A DNA stretch of 64,000 nucleotides from contig NC_064614.1 in the NCBI RefSeq assembly GCF_023898315.1, positions 72,800,501 to 72,864,500 on the forward strand, in the 5' to 3' direction. Under the pieces are notes generated by a model. The model was not told the origin of the DNA. It was given only the letters and a program-made list of their open reading frames with translations, and ran no database searches. Shown piece after piece: positions 45,766 to 56,313 of this stretch. The translations under genes and the position numbers were made by a program. Each line of letters begins with the position of its first letter. Positions within the stretch are counted from its first letter, which is position 1. Origin of the DNA: Schistocerca nitens (taxonomy: Eukaryota > Arthropoda > Insecta > Orthoptera > Acrididae).

Positions 45766-47582
45766 TGTAACTTCCCCCCTCTCTTATCGACCTTAATGAC
45801 AGTGAAAAATTAAACCGCGTGTACCTAATGGAAATTTGGGAAAAGCAATCGTCACCGAGGTTAATTTGTCGGTAAAGACGGAGGAAAGGGTTACATCTAA
45901 CTGAAAGGAAAAATGCTAATGAAAATGGTGGAAATTAATTTTGAAAAGGGGTAAAGTTAATAAAGAAACTAAATGTGCGGCCGTTACGTTAACAATTAAC
46001 TAGCAGTAATTAAATATTTGAGATTTGGGGGAAATTACAGTCGCCAGTCCTAAGGATAATTACTATAGTAACTGAAAAAGAAAGGTAATTACACTTATAA
46101 TTAGCACTAGAAGCGTGGCAACTGAAGGTTGACATGTGTAGTGTGAAAACTGAAAGTTTGTCAGAAGTAATAAATTTCGCTGCACTTAATTTAGCAAAAG
46201 AATTAATAAAATCGGAAAATCGAAAGTTAATTTAGTGACTGAAGTTAATAGTGAGCTTTCTTTCTGAAGCACATCGAAATTCAGTAAAATACGGTTAGTC
46301 TTGGACTACCTCAACAATCATTTCAAAAGCTACTTGAATCTACGCAATTTAGAAATAAGAGATTTAGCTTTGAACTTGAATTAAATGATTCTGAACAATT
46401 AACAATAGTAAAATTTAGTACGTACCAAGCTGAGCTGTAGTCACAGGTAAGCTAAAATACGGGTACAAAACTCGCACTCTTAATTTGTGCTTGTGTAATC
46501 TAAATATTGTAGCCAGCTATGAATACTTAAACTGAACTTTGAAATTAAAGCAGTGAAATGGAATGATTGTACTTTAATACTGGCGTCTGAATTTCAACGA
46601 CACTCGGGTTCATTTCGGAAAAGGAAGGGACCCTGCTTGGTAATGCAATTGGGACAATGAGCAACAAAGGTTCATGCTAAGTTGCTGTAATTTTGCGAGG
46701 CAAATGGAACAGTTTGAAAAGCTGAGGTCTGCCATACAGTTCTGAAACTTTACGTGCTTTTAGTCTTCCTTGTTGGTTGATTGAAGGTTTGAAGTCGTCG
46801 ATCGAGGAGGTGGCGACAGTCACTCATTGTCGGCCGTCGCTGTTGCAGAAGCTGGATGCTGGCGCGCCTTCTTCTCGACACGGTCACCAGACGAAACGGG
46901 CTCTTGATGTGCGCCAGCTAATGCTTCCCGTCCGCGACACAATGTCAGAAACTATCATCGCAAGTCGAGCGCAATTACATGCTGCCAAACCCCGAAAGCG
47001 CGGCAACTCGCGGGAGCTTCGCACCACACACCTGCTCCACTCGCTACTCCAGCCAGACTCTCTCATGCTCTGCCCGCGCTCCACGCGGCAGAGTTAACCC
47101 TACCAAAGATCCTAAACACTTTCGTTCTCCACACGACCTATCGATATATTCGTTTGATAGTATAGTTTTCCCTAGGCCAGACCCAGCGTATAAATACAAA
47201 TAATCTTTACACAACAAATCAATTATACATCGACATAAATGCATAAATATATATATACAAATAGTAAAACAATTACAATATTTAAAGGCACAGAAATGTC
47301 ATATATTGAGGTAACAAAATGGCTCTGAGCACTATGGGACTCAACTGCTGACGTTATCAGTCCCCTAGAACTTAGAACTACTTAAACCTAACTAACCTAA
47401 GGACATCACACACATCCATGCCCGAGGCAGGATTCGAACCTGCGACCGTAGCAGTCCCACGGTTCCGGACTGCGCGCCTAGAACCGCGAGACCACCGCGA
47501 CCGGCTATTGAGGTAACAAACCAAGGAAAAAAATTATAGTACAATAGATGGAAATAGGAGGATATGCATTTCCGGCGTTACA
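45766..47582 (-). repeat. Gypsy 3' LTR (left), contains a SINE
   Basis: TGTAAC...GTTACA on the plus strand. The 1817 bp include a 187-bp SINE and its 15-bp duplication; without them the length is about 1615 bp, matching the other LTR. Because the element is on the minus strand, this is the downstream LTR. The bases next to its inner edge on the minus strand, ATGTGGGGCAC, are the likely polypurine tract. Confidence 0.93.
47304..47520 (-). mobile_element. SINE in the left gypsy LTR, 15-bp target duplication
   Basis: The body is 47319-47505, minus orientation, same family as at 1188 with a shortened tail end. Duplicates TATTGAGGTAACAAA lie at 47304-47318 and 47506-47520. The right LTR has the uninterrupted site (ATCTTGAGGTAACAAACCAAGG near 56232), so the SINE arrived after the gypsy element. 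Confidence 0.96.
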
Positions 47583-48703
47583 CGTGCCCCACATTGTCTG
47601 AGGATGTTCGTGTAACGTAAACAGACTCAGAAAATGTCCCAAAGAGAAACAGCGGAAATGCATCTGCTCAAAACATCAAAAAAATTTAGCATTCTCTAAT
47701 TAACCATAAACCAATTTTTAGACAATAATAATTGAGTGGAGACACTCCTAATCTTATTCCACTCTGTCATCTTGCACAAAATAAAACAGATTGACAACAT
47801 ATCAAAATTCATAGAAAACATAGAAAATAGTTTAGCTATTCCAAAATCATTAAAATTCGTAACACTATAAGAAATGACATACTATTTGCAAAATTAATTA
47901 GAGTGCATGGTCATAAAAACAGGTAGATCAAAATACGCAAATAAATAATTAAATAGACAACACATTTTGTATAACCTTTTCATAATTAATATTCTCGTCA
48001 CGAGAATCTATTTAACGCTAAACAAGAAAATAATGTACAGCAGATCGACAAAAACATAAATATTAACAGCAGAATTCTTTCACATTAGCTGTCCGGAAAA
48101 AAAAAAAAACTCCACCGTCCGTACTCTCAAGTACAAAGAATGCCGACAGCGGCACAAGAGCCAACAGCGGCACAAGAGCCGACAGCGGCTCCGCCTTGCC
48201 AGTATTGTTGCGCCCGCCTGTGCGGCACGCTTGATCTCACTCGCCCTTGTAACGGCGTTTCCAGAACGTCCGTTTCACTGAATTCTTTCGGAAAAACTCA
48301 CTCCCGAGTAATCTCAAGGAGTCCATAAACACTATCACAGTGGATAACTCAACACTGTCCATCATCACGCGCATGTACTAGCCTGAAACTTAAAACAGCG
48401 TCTAAGTACATCGGCAATGACTAGTAAATCACATATTTATGAAATCTTACAGCTATTTACAAAATCATATTTACATTCCTTAATCTACTGTGACTCAGCT
48501 GAAAACTTAAACTAGCAGCTTGGATTTTTCAGTTGATTAGATCATGATTAAATTGATTAAAATTAAATTGATTAATAAAAATTAATTACTTATTAATTAC
48601 AACTTCTTTAATGGCCTTGGTCAGACAAAAGCATGGCAATCTAGAAAATCGTTAAATCTTACACTCTATTTTACATACTGTACAAATTACCCATTGTGTG
48701 GTA
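47583..48703 (-). other. Gypsy internal region downstream of pol, no ORF
   Basis: This is the place where some gypsy elements carry an env-like gene. I see no long minus-strand frame, signal peptide or membrane segment. A 17-bp unit (ACAGCGGCACAAGAGCC) is repeated about 2.5 times at 48144-48190. Confidence 0.6.
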
Positions 48704-49119
48704 TTAATCGATCCTAGGTTGGTACAATTTCAAGTCTACAATGTTCCGTATACCTAATAGTTTTCCGGAGCTTGGATACTCTAAGCAATAAGCATTTGTG
48801 TGAGGTATACCAATGACTTTATATGGTCCATTATAAACAAACTTAAATTTAGAGATTTCATGGTGTATCTCGCTCGATTTCTCATGAGCTTTTACAAGTA
48901 CTAAGTCTCCTATTGCAAACTTAGCAAAACGCGCTTTAGCGTCATGACGACGTATGCGAGCATCGGCTTCTAGCTTCATTACTTCTCGCAAACGATCTTT
49001 TTTCACACCAATACTAATGTTAATCCGTGGAGGGAATTTGATTATCTCTTCCACTAAACTTTTACTTCTGTCATCCAACAGGATTTCCTCTGGAGAAAAT
49101 CCCGTCGATTCATCTCTCA
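48704..49119 (-). pseudogene. Gypsy integrase C-terminal part
   Basis: The 138-codon frame starts at the end of the catalytic core (ESTGFSPEEILL, family STGFSP-EL). It continues with a basic linker (KKDRLREVMKLEADARIRRH) and a C-terminal GPYKVIG-like beta-barrel block (FAIGDLVLVKAHEK, FKFVYNGPYKVIGI), ending LYQPRID. It is separated from the rest of pol by a frame change at a deletion junction near 49119. The core between the first catalytic aspartate and this point is missing. Confidence 0.85.
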
Positions 49120-51341
49120 AGGTGTATAGGGTATAGTTTGATGAACTTGGAAAAAGCTTCTAGCACTACTAAAATGTAGGCAAAGTTTCCTGATGACTTG
49201 GGCAAAGGTCCGTACAAGTCCACGCACAGTAATTCAAAGGTGTCGTTAGGCCTTACACTTTGCATAGGACCACGACTCGTACAGTTGGTAAACTTCACCT
49301 TCTGACATAAATCGCAAGTATTCACTCTGTCAGTAACGCGTTTTAACATGTTGTTAAAATGCGCTACTTCACTCACCTTTTCCGTACATTTCTTAGGTCC
49401 ACAGTGACCATACGCCAAATGGTAGTAGTCTATTATTTCCGTGACGTATTTGGTGGGCCAGCATACCCGCCAAATATTACTATCTTCACCCTTACGTATG
49501 TACAAGATATGATCGTATATCTTGTAATACTTCCTTAATTTCTCTCCTTCTGGACTCCTTTCGTCATATCGGGTTTTCACCATATTTAAACAACCGTCCT
49601 CGTTCTGATGACGACGTAGATTCTTACAGACGTTCATTATTAATTTACGTCCCTCAACTTCTTTAAAATAGTATAATTTGACCACTCCATCTGACTCATC
49701 TTTCAATATCTCTTGATTAGACTCGGGAAACAGCAAAAACGCATCCGCTACGCAATTGTCGGTCCCTTTTACGTAACAGATGTCATAGTTAAATTGCTGT
49801 AAATACAGCGACCACCTAGTCAGTCTTTCGTGAAGTAGTTTACAATCCTTCAGATAAGTGAGCGCCTTATGGTCCATATGAATAATCACCTTACGGTCCC
49901 AAAGGTAGCCCTTGAACTTCTTGAATCCCCACACGATAGCGAGACACTCTTTCTCAGAAATCGTGTAGTTTCGCTCACTTTTTGATGAAGTTCGACTCGC
50001 GAACGCTATCGTCCGGTGTTCCTTATCCTCTCCTTTATCAACCTCTTGGAATAGTTCTACCCCCACCCCGTAATTCGACGAATCCGTTCCCAGATGGAAG
50101 GGTAGCGATAAATCAGGATGAAATAGTATGTTAGATCTTAACAACTCGTCTTTTAATCTCTCAAAAGCGGCCTGACACCCGTCAGTCCACACAAACGGAA
50201 CGTTTTTGCGTAAGAGGTTATTCAAATTTTCATCATTAAACACTTGTCCTTTTACAAATTTACGGTAAAATCCTGATAACCCTAGAAAACTTTTTAACTG
50301 TTTCCTAGACTTGGGTGGAGGACAATTCCTTATTGCCTCTAGTTTCTCTGGGTCCTTCGTAATACCAGCAGTGGTAATTACATGCCCTAAAAATTTCAGT
50401 TCCTGCTTCACAAATTCGCATTTCTTTAGCTTTAGAGTCATTCCGCCACGGCGCAATGCTCTAAAAACTTCATCTAACAGGTCACAATGGTCATGCCAAG
50501 TGGCATTGGCCAACAATAGGTCGTCAACATATACAGTTAATCTTGAACTCAAAGCCGGTCCTAGCACTTTATCTAGGGACCTGATGAATACGGACACAGA
50601 TATATTAAGTCCAAACGGCAGTACTCTATACTGATAACACCTGCCCGCAAACAAGAAGGCGGTGTATGGCCTAGATTCTTCTTCGAGTTCTATTTGCCAG
50701 TAACTAGCCGTCACATCGAGGCTAGTCATGAACTTAACGTCATGAAAACGTTGCAAAATCTCCTCCATACTCTCTGGTCTGTCTGTTTCACGTTGAACGA
50801 CCCTATTCAACGTGCGTGCGTCAATCACAAGACGCACACTACCATCCCGTTTTGCTACAATGACCAAACCGTTATTGTATGGACTCGTACTTCTTTCAGT
50901 CACTCCCCATTCGATCATCTTATCTATCTCCCGTTGCACTGCTTCCTTTTTGGACAGCGGTATAGCATACAGTCTCACGAAGAATGGTTCGTGCGGAATT
51001 ACATGCAACTTGCATTTATATCCTTCCACAAGTCCCGGTTTGTCTGAAAACACACTCTTATTCCTCATTATTACTTCATACAGGCCTCGTCTTTGTTCGT
51101 GTGTTACGTTTGACACACCGTCAACAATACTTTCCAATTCACTTTCTACACTATTGTCAATGCAGAGATTCCTCACATTACAGTAGTTCAAATTCATACC
51201 TACATCAATACCATCCGGCCAGTTAACAATGTGTATAGGCTGGTATTGCCTATGCACACCGTCTCCTGCCTCGTCAAAACTAACTACTATTGTTTTATCT
51301 TGTGACGTACATGTCAAAGTTTTGCTTTCGCAATTAATCAC
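49110..51341 (-). pseudogene. Gypsy pol: reverse transcriptase, RNase H, integrase N-terminus
   Basis: The frame is open for 743 codons. Reverse transcriptase from about residue 100: PLSKKEAVQREIDKMIEWGV, VRLVIDARTLNRVV, FMTSLDVTASYWQIEL (first catalytic aspartate), FLFAGRCYQYRVLPFGLNIS (motif B), and LTVYVDDLLLANATW (catalytic YVDD). RNase H: LPFHLGTDSSNYGVGVEL with the TDSS aspartate, SEKECLAIVWGFKKF with a catalytic glutamate, and HMDHKALTYL. Integrase begins with the zinc-binding HHCC domain (YHLAYGHCGPKK, then CDLCQKVK) and the first core aspartate in LLCVDLYGPLPKSSGN. The frame then runs out at KLYPIHLER. Reverse transcriptase and RNase H look undamaged. The start shown is only the first methionine after the upstream stop; in the intact element the frame would continue from the protease. 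Confidence 0.93.
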
Positions 51342-51357
51342 TGCACGGTACCTTAAT

Positions 51358-51875
51358 AGTCAATCTAACCCGATAATTACTTCCGCAGTTAAGTCTGGCA
51401 CGACGACAAACTCTTGTTCAAATCGTGCCCAACATATCTCGAAGTTGACAAAAATCTGTTTTGTGACCGGTTTACTGGCCTTCCCAGTAGCACCGATAAT
51501 TTTCACTCCTGTTACTGGCATAACTACGATGCCAGGTCTGTCTTTCAGTAACTCAAATATTTTCCCAGATACAGCACTCAATTCTGCACCGGTGTCAATC
51601 AACACGTTTAGTTGTAGGTCGTGCATATTAACAGACACTACTATCTGTCTACACTTGTCCTCGGCTGTTTCTTTATTTTCCCACAGTAAATCCTCGTCTA
51701 TATCCAGGTCATTCCAGAAAAAACCATCCTGCTTTGATCCTAAATCCGGCTTATCTGGCGGTCTTTTCAGCCTCTGTTCACATACAGTTTTAATTTCAAC
51801 ACGTTTGTCCTGAGGCTTAGTCTGTAGCTTCGCCTCCAATACCGAAACCTTTTCCTGCAACTCGCCAACTAGTGA
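51358..51875 (-). pseudogene. Gypsy aspartic protease region
   Basis: The frame 51860-51360 contains the protease active site in VLIDTGAELSAVSG (DTG-type motif), a VKIIGATGK flap-region block and the closing VVPDLTAEVIIGLD. It ends in TGA where the family usually has tryptophan (GLDWL), separating protease from reverse transcriptase by one nonsense codon. Upstream, a frame change near 51870 cuts it from the preceding pol segment. The role would be cleavage of the Gag-Pol precursor. Confidence 0.87.
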
Positions 51876-52827
51876 GTGTTGCTAATTGTCACCTTCGTTG
51901 ATTCCACTTTGGTCAGATTGATCTCATCTGCCAATCTACCTGGAGGAATGAGCCCAGTAGTATCTGCAATTACTTCCTCTGGATCTGCGCAACCCACACT
52001 GCTACCGTCTGACAGTTTAACGTCAGTTCTAACCTCATACACGCTGTAATCTACGTGCTTTTCTACCAATCGTGTCCGGCTATCACTAAAATTCTCGTAA
52101 TCTTTCTCCTCAATACTTTCGCAATGTTTAAACTGGAGTTTTGCGTCGGATGGGTCGGCCACTTCTAACACTATAACCTCCGGTAAAGTCTGCCGGTCAG
52201 GGCCAGAACTTTCCGTTACTACTTCAACATCCAACCCCTGCGGGACGAAACACGACGAATCTTGCTCGTGCTCCCCATTAACATCAACTATTTCTAGTAA
52301 AGTCTGCCGGTTAGGGCCAGAACTTTCTATCACTTCACAAATACTATCTTCCTGTGGGACGAGACGGGCAAATTCTGCCCGCGCTCTCCATAAACACTTC
52401 TCCCATACAGGCCCCTATAATCTCTTAGTTCGTCGTATAAGCGACCGAACTGCCTTAACCAGACCTCATCCCTCTCTGCACCCTCGCTCAATGACGGACG
52501 TGTTATCCGACATCTGATCTTCTCTCAACAATTGCGAATCATTCTTAAACTCAATCTCCAGTTCCGCTGTGGGTATTACAGCTGCCACTTTATAATCGAT
52601 TTCCGGAACGCTACTTAAATTGTTGTCACTGACAGTGAATGTATTTTCTACTGCCGTGTCTACAGCTGATCTACTACTTGTGGGCGCACTCCTTTCTCCT
52701 AATACTGGCACACTCTCCCGCCGTTGATTATTCCATACGGAATTTTCATAACGACGAAACCTCGGTTTTCTACTGTTATTGGGCCGCCAAAATTTCTCCA
52801 CGCCCGGTCGGCCCCTCACCGGCGCGG
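51869..52827 (-). pseudogene. Gypsy region between gag and protease (frameshift product)
   Basis: This frame continues from the -1 frameshift site: an arginine-rich start (KFWRPNNSRKPRFRRYENSV), then acidic low-complexity sequence. It is cut by a stop at 52466 and resumes in another frame at 52333-51869, where the unit ESSGPNRQTLLE / ESSGPDRQTLPE occurs twice. I recognise no enzyme domain. The length (about 300 codons) before the protease is long for a gypsy element. Confidence 0.75.
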
Positions 52828-52840
52828 CTAATGGTTTCCC
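52802..52840 (-). promoter_or_regulatory. -1 ribosomal frameshift signal between gag and pol
   Basis: On the minus strand the heptamer GGGAAAC (52834-52840) is read in the gag frame as G GGA AAC, the canonical X XXY YYZ phase. It lies two codons before the gag stop (TAG, 52828-52830). Beginning about 9 nt downstream is a GC-rich hairpin, GCCGGT (52823-52818) pairing with ACCGG-GC (52808-52802, one bulged G). After a -1 slip the frame is open and continues into pol. This is seen directly; use in the cell is inference. Confidence 0.8.
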
Positions 52841-54511
52841 TGTCTCGTCCCAGCAGATACGCTCCCTGGATGCTGCTGAGGCGGCTGATCACACCCTCTG
52901 GCGTTATTACTATTCTGTGAAGCCCGTATCACGTTAGTATGATACTGGTTTCCGTCATTCCTGTTATTATTTGCATTGTACCGATTGTTATTACGGTCCG
53001 AACCATTATTGTTATTGCTGCCATGGTTGCGGTATGCATTATTCCCATGGTTATCGTTGTTGTGGTTGCTGTGGTACCCATTGTTGTTACCACGGCCTCT
53101 ACCACTGTCGCGATTATTGCGCCAATTGTCCTCGTCCTCCACTCTTTCCAGGAAATCATTTATTGTCCTGTAATTGCTTCCTATGTAGCGTTTTGTATCA
53201 TCTGGAAGCTTTTTGTAGAGTTCCCAGACTATTTCGGATTCCGTGCGGCGATCACGCAAATATTCCAACTTGCGGATCCAGCCCTCACAAAACTCCTTCA
53301 TCGAACCGCGCGAATTCGCATCGAAAGGCCTCGACACGACAAATTCGCGCGAGACACTTTGCTGTTTTTGCTCTGACCAGTATTCAGCCAGAAACAAATT
53401 TTTAAATTCGTCAAAAGTCAGGTTCGTAATGTTGAGGTTTAAGCCCCAACGCTTGGCATCACCAGCCAACACATCAATAACCGCATTAATTTTTCTCTCA
53501 TTAGTCCATGATCTGGGTAAAACTCTTTCACAATTTTTAATGAAATCTGTTGCGTGTATACCGCCTTTTTTCAAGAGGTCGAACCGCTCCTCTTTCGTCA
53601 ACAATTCCGAACTATGTGCATAGATTGGCACATAGCTCTGTTTTTCTTCAAGTTTCTTTTCTAATTCCGAAACTCTCGTAATTACTTGGCAAGTGGTTGT
53701 CGCAAGCGTTTCTGCTTCCCTTTTTTTTTCTTCGCAGGTATTAGCCTGCTTCGTCTCTTTGGTATCTACTTCGGATAGTAAAGCCTTTAAAGTTTCCACC
53801 TTCTTTTGATCCTCTTTTTTCACTAATTGAATTTGTTCCGTCACCTTATTCTCGATGATCGGAGCAACTGCTTCTCCTACACTTTTCTCGATTCTGCTAA
53901 TTTCGGAATAAAACCGAGTATTTATGCTCGCAATTTCCGCCTGAACGCCTATCGTTTCCTGTTTAAGATTACCGATTTCGGTATTAATCACAACAATATC
54001 TTCTTTGATTTTATCAACTTTTGTGTTAACAACTCCAACATTGTTGTTAACAACATTAATAGCTTCGTTCTGATTGTCTAGCTTTCGTTCAATTTTTTCA
54101 AACTGAGCTTCTTGCTTGGCAGCCTGAGCTTCTTGCTTGGCAGCCTGAGCTTCTTACTTGGCAGCCTGATCGTCTTGCTTGGCAGACAGAGCTTTAATTT
54201 CGTTAATCAAAACATTCAATAAATCAGTTAAATCCCCGGAAACTACCAGTTTTACTTCCGTAGCGGCTTCCTCTTTAATTGCCCCCGTATTCGTCATCAA
54301 GCGATTCAGATTTGATTTTCGCTTCCGATTCCGAAACATTTTCTAAAGTTTGGAATTCCATTTCTGCTCTTTGTTGCGTTTCGGCGGTCGCGTCTTTCAT
54401 GCTAGCCGCCTGCCCCTGAACAATGGGTACCACGGTGCGCGTTTCCCGCTGTTCGACCGATTGTTCCGTGTCCAAGTCTACCAAATTTTGGCTATTGTTG
54501 CCTTCACTCAT
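52828..54511 (-). pseudogene. Gypsy gag, with nonsense and frameshift lesions
   Basis: Gag forms the particle. The start MSEGNNSQNLVDLDTEQSVE at 54511 opens an acidic region; the frame changes between 54340 and 54275. It runs to a TAA at 54152-54154, where neighbouring repeat units have CAA (glutamine). Four near-identical 21-bp units (QEAQAAK heptads, 54108-54185) follow. A long predicted coiled coil comes next (IASINTRFYSEISRIEKSVG and on). The capsid-like part has FDLLKKGGIHATDFIKNCER, INAVIDVLAGDAKRWGLNL and TFDEFKNLFLAEYWSEQKQQ. The C-terminus is a glycine/asparagine/histidine-rich RNA-binding-like tail (52965-53110), with no zinc knuckle visible. The stop at 52828-52830 is preceded by the frameshift heptamer. 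Confidence 0.87.
54108..54185 (-). repeat. 21-bp tandem repeat in gypsy gag
   Basis: Four units of CTTGCTTGGCAGCCTGAGCTT (plus strand, minor changes) encode QEAQAAK heptads. Length change here would preserve the frame and extend a helical segment; one unit carries the CAA-to-TAA nonsense change. Confidence 0.9.
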
Positions 54512-54670
54512 TCTAATAATTTTCAATATAAATGCCAAATCTCAAATATAATTAGGATTACTCCCACTACTTATTCTCGCTGACGTAACGGCGTGTACGT
54601 AACCAGTACTTTGTTACGAGATTTGCACCATACAAAATTCGTGTCCAGAACAACCTCAAATCCGAAGATT

Positions 54671-54690
54671 GTCCTGTCACCAGGTCGCCA
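54671..54690 (-). other. Gypsy primer-binding site (arginine tRNA type)
   Basis: Two bases inside the 5' LTR the minus strand reads TGGCGACC, two extra bases, then GTGACAGGAC. This resembles the arginine-tRNA primer site of the 412/mdg1 group (TGGCGACC-GTGACAGGA as I recall it). Confidence 0.75.
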
Positions 54691-54692
54691 CG

Positions 54693-56309
54693 TGTAACCT
54701 CCACCCCTCTCTTATCGACCTTAATGACAGTGAAAAATTAAACCGCGTGTACCTAATGGAAATTTGGGAAAAGCAATCGTCACCGAGGTTAATTTGTCGG
54801 TAAAGAGGGAGGAAAGGGTTACATCTAAATGAAAGGAAAAATGCAAATGAAACTGGTGGAAATTAATTTTGAAAAGGGGTAAAGTTAATAAAGAAAGTAA
54901 ATGTGCGGCCGTTACGTTAACAATTAACTAGCGGTAATTAGATATTTGAGATTTGGGAGAAATTACGGTCGCCAGTCCTAAGGACAATTACTATAGTAAC
55001 TGAAAAAGAAAGGTAATTACACTTATAATTAGCACTAGAAGCGTGGCAACTGAAGGTTGACATGTGTAGTGTGAAAACTGAAAGTTTGTCAGAAGTAATA
55101 AATTTCGCTGCACTTAATTTAGCAAAAGAATTAATAAAACCGGAAAATCGAAAGTTAATTTAGTGACTGAAGTTAATAGTGAGCTTTCTTTCTGAAGCAC
55201 ATCGAAATTCAGTAAAATACGGTTAGTCTTGGACTACCTCAACAATCATTTCAAAAGCTACTTGAATCTACGCAATTTAGAAATAAGAGATTTAGCTTTG
55301 AACTTGAATTAAATGATTCTGAACAATTAACAATAGTAAAATTTAGTACGTACCAAGCTGAGCTGCAGTCACAGGTAAGCTAAAATACGGGTACAAAACT
55401 CGCACTCTTAATTTGTGCTTGTGTAATCTAAATATTGTAGCCAGCTATGAATACTTAAACTGAACTTTGAAATTAAAGCAGTGAAATGGAATGATTGTAC
55501 TTTAATACTGGCGTCTGAATTTCAACGACACTCGGGTTCATTTCGGAAAAGGAAGGGACCCTGCTTGGTAATGCAATTGGGACAATGAGCAACAAAGGTT
55601 CATGCTAAGTTGCTGTAATTTTGCGAGGCAAATGGAACAGTTTGAAAAGCTGAGGTCTGCCATACAGTTCTGAAACTTTACGTGCTTTTAGTCTTCCTTG
55701 TTGGTTGATTGAAGGTTTGAAGCCGTCGATCGAGGATGTGGCGACAGTCACTCATTGTCGGCCGTCGCTGTTGCAGAAGCTGGATGCTGGCGCGCCTTCT
55801 TCTCGACACGGTCACCAGACGAAACGGGCTCTTGATGTGCGCCAGCTAATGCTTCCCGTCCGCGACACCATGTCAGAAACTATCATCGCAAGTCGAGCGC
55901 AATTATATGCTGCCAAACCCCGAAAGCGCGGCAACTCGCGGGAGCTTCGCACCACACACCTGCTCCACTCGCTACTCCAGCCAGACTCTCTCATGCTCTG
56001 CCCGCGCTCCACGCAGCAGAGTTAACCCTACCAAAGATCCTAAACACTTTCGTTCTCCACACGACCTATCGATATATTCGTTTGATAGTATAGTTTTCCC
56101 TAGGCCAGACCCAGCGTATAAATACAAATAATCTTTACACAACAAATCAATTATACATCGACATAAATGCATAAATATATATATACAAATAGTAAAACAA
56201 TTACAATATATAAAGGCACAGAAATGTCATATCTTGAGGTAACAAACCAAGGAAAAAAAATTATAGTACAATAGATGGAAATAGGATGATATGCATTTCC
56301 GGCGTTACA
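54693..56309 (-). repeat. Gypsy 5' LTR (right), SINE-free
   Basis: 1617 bp, TGTAAC...GTTACA on plus. It contains the promoter and polyadenylation signals of the element by position, though I did not pinpoint them. It matches the left LTR almost base for base from about 55050 on, with most differences concentrated in the first 330 bp. Confidence 0.94.
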
Positions 56310-56313
56310 AGTT

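Larger units (their letters stand above)
45766..56309 (-). mobile_element. Gypsy-type LTR retrotransposon, complete but defective
   Basis: The element is 10.5 kb, transcribed on the minus strand, and copies itself through an RNA intermediate inside particles made by Gag. Two LTRs of about 1.6 kb (one enlarged by a SINE) begin TGTAAC and end GTTACA and are flanked by AGTT. The order on the minus strand is LTR, primer-binding site, gag, frameshift signal, protease, reverse transcriptase, RNase H, integrase, LTR, which is the gypsy (Metaviridae) order. I see no envelope-like frame between the integrase end (48704) and the left LTR. Lesions include a gag nonsense codon and frameshift, two breaks before the protease, a nonsense codon after the protease, and a deletion in the integrase core. 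By eye the LTRs differ at roughly two dozen positions, so insertion is fairly recent on a genomic time scale. Confidence 0.95.

Noticed and set aside
46777-47244. Short frames repeated in both LTRs (also 55705-56172)
   Set aside because: They are duplicated because the LTRs are duplicated; they look like non-coding LTR sequence, with no start context or domain.
47583-48703. An envelope gene in the gypsy element
   Set aside because: I looked in the expected place on the minus strand and saw no long frame, leader or membrane segment.
50311-51813. Plus-strand frames of 100-190 codons opposite pol
   Set aside because: They are antisense to a clear reverse transcriptase/protease frame and show no independent domain.
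52939-53405. Long plus-strand frames opposite gag
   Set aside because: They mirror the AAC/GGT-rich low-complexity tail of the minus-strand gag and have no family motif.
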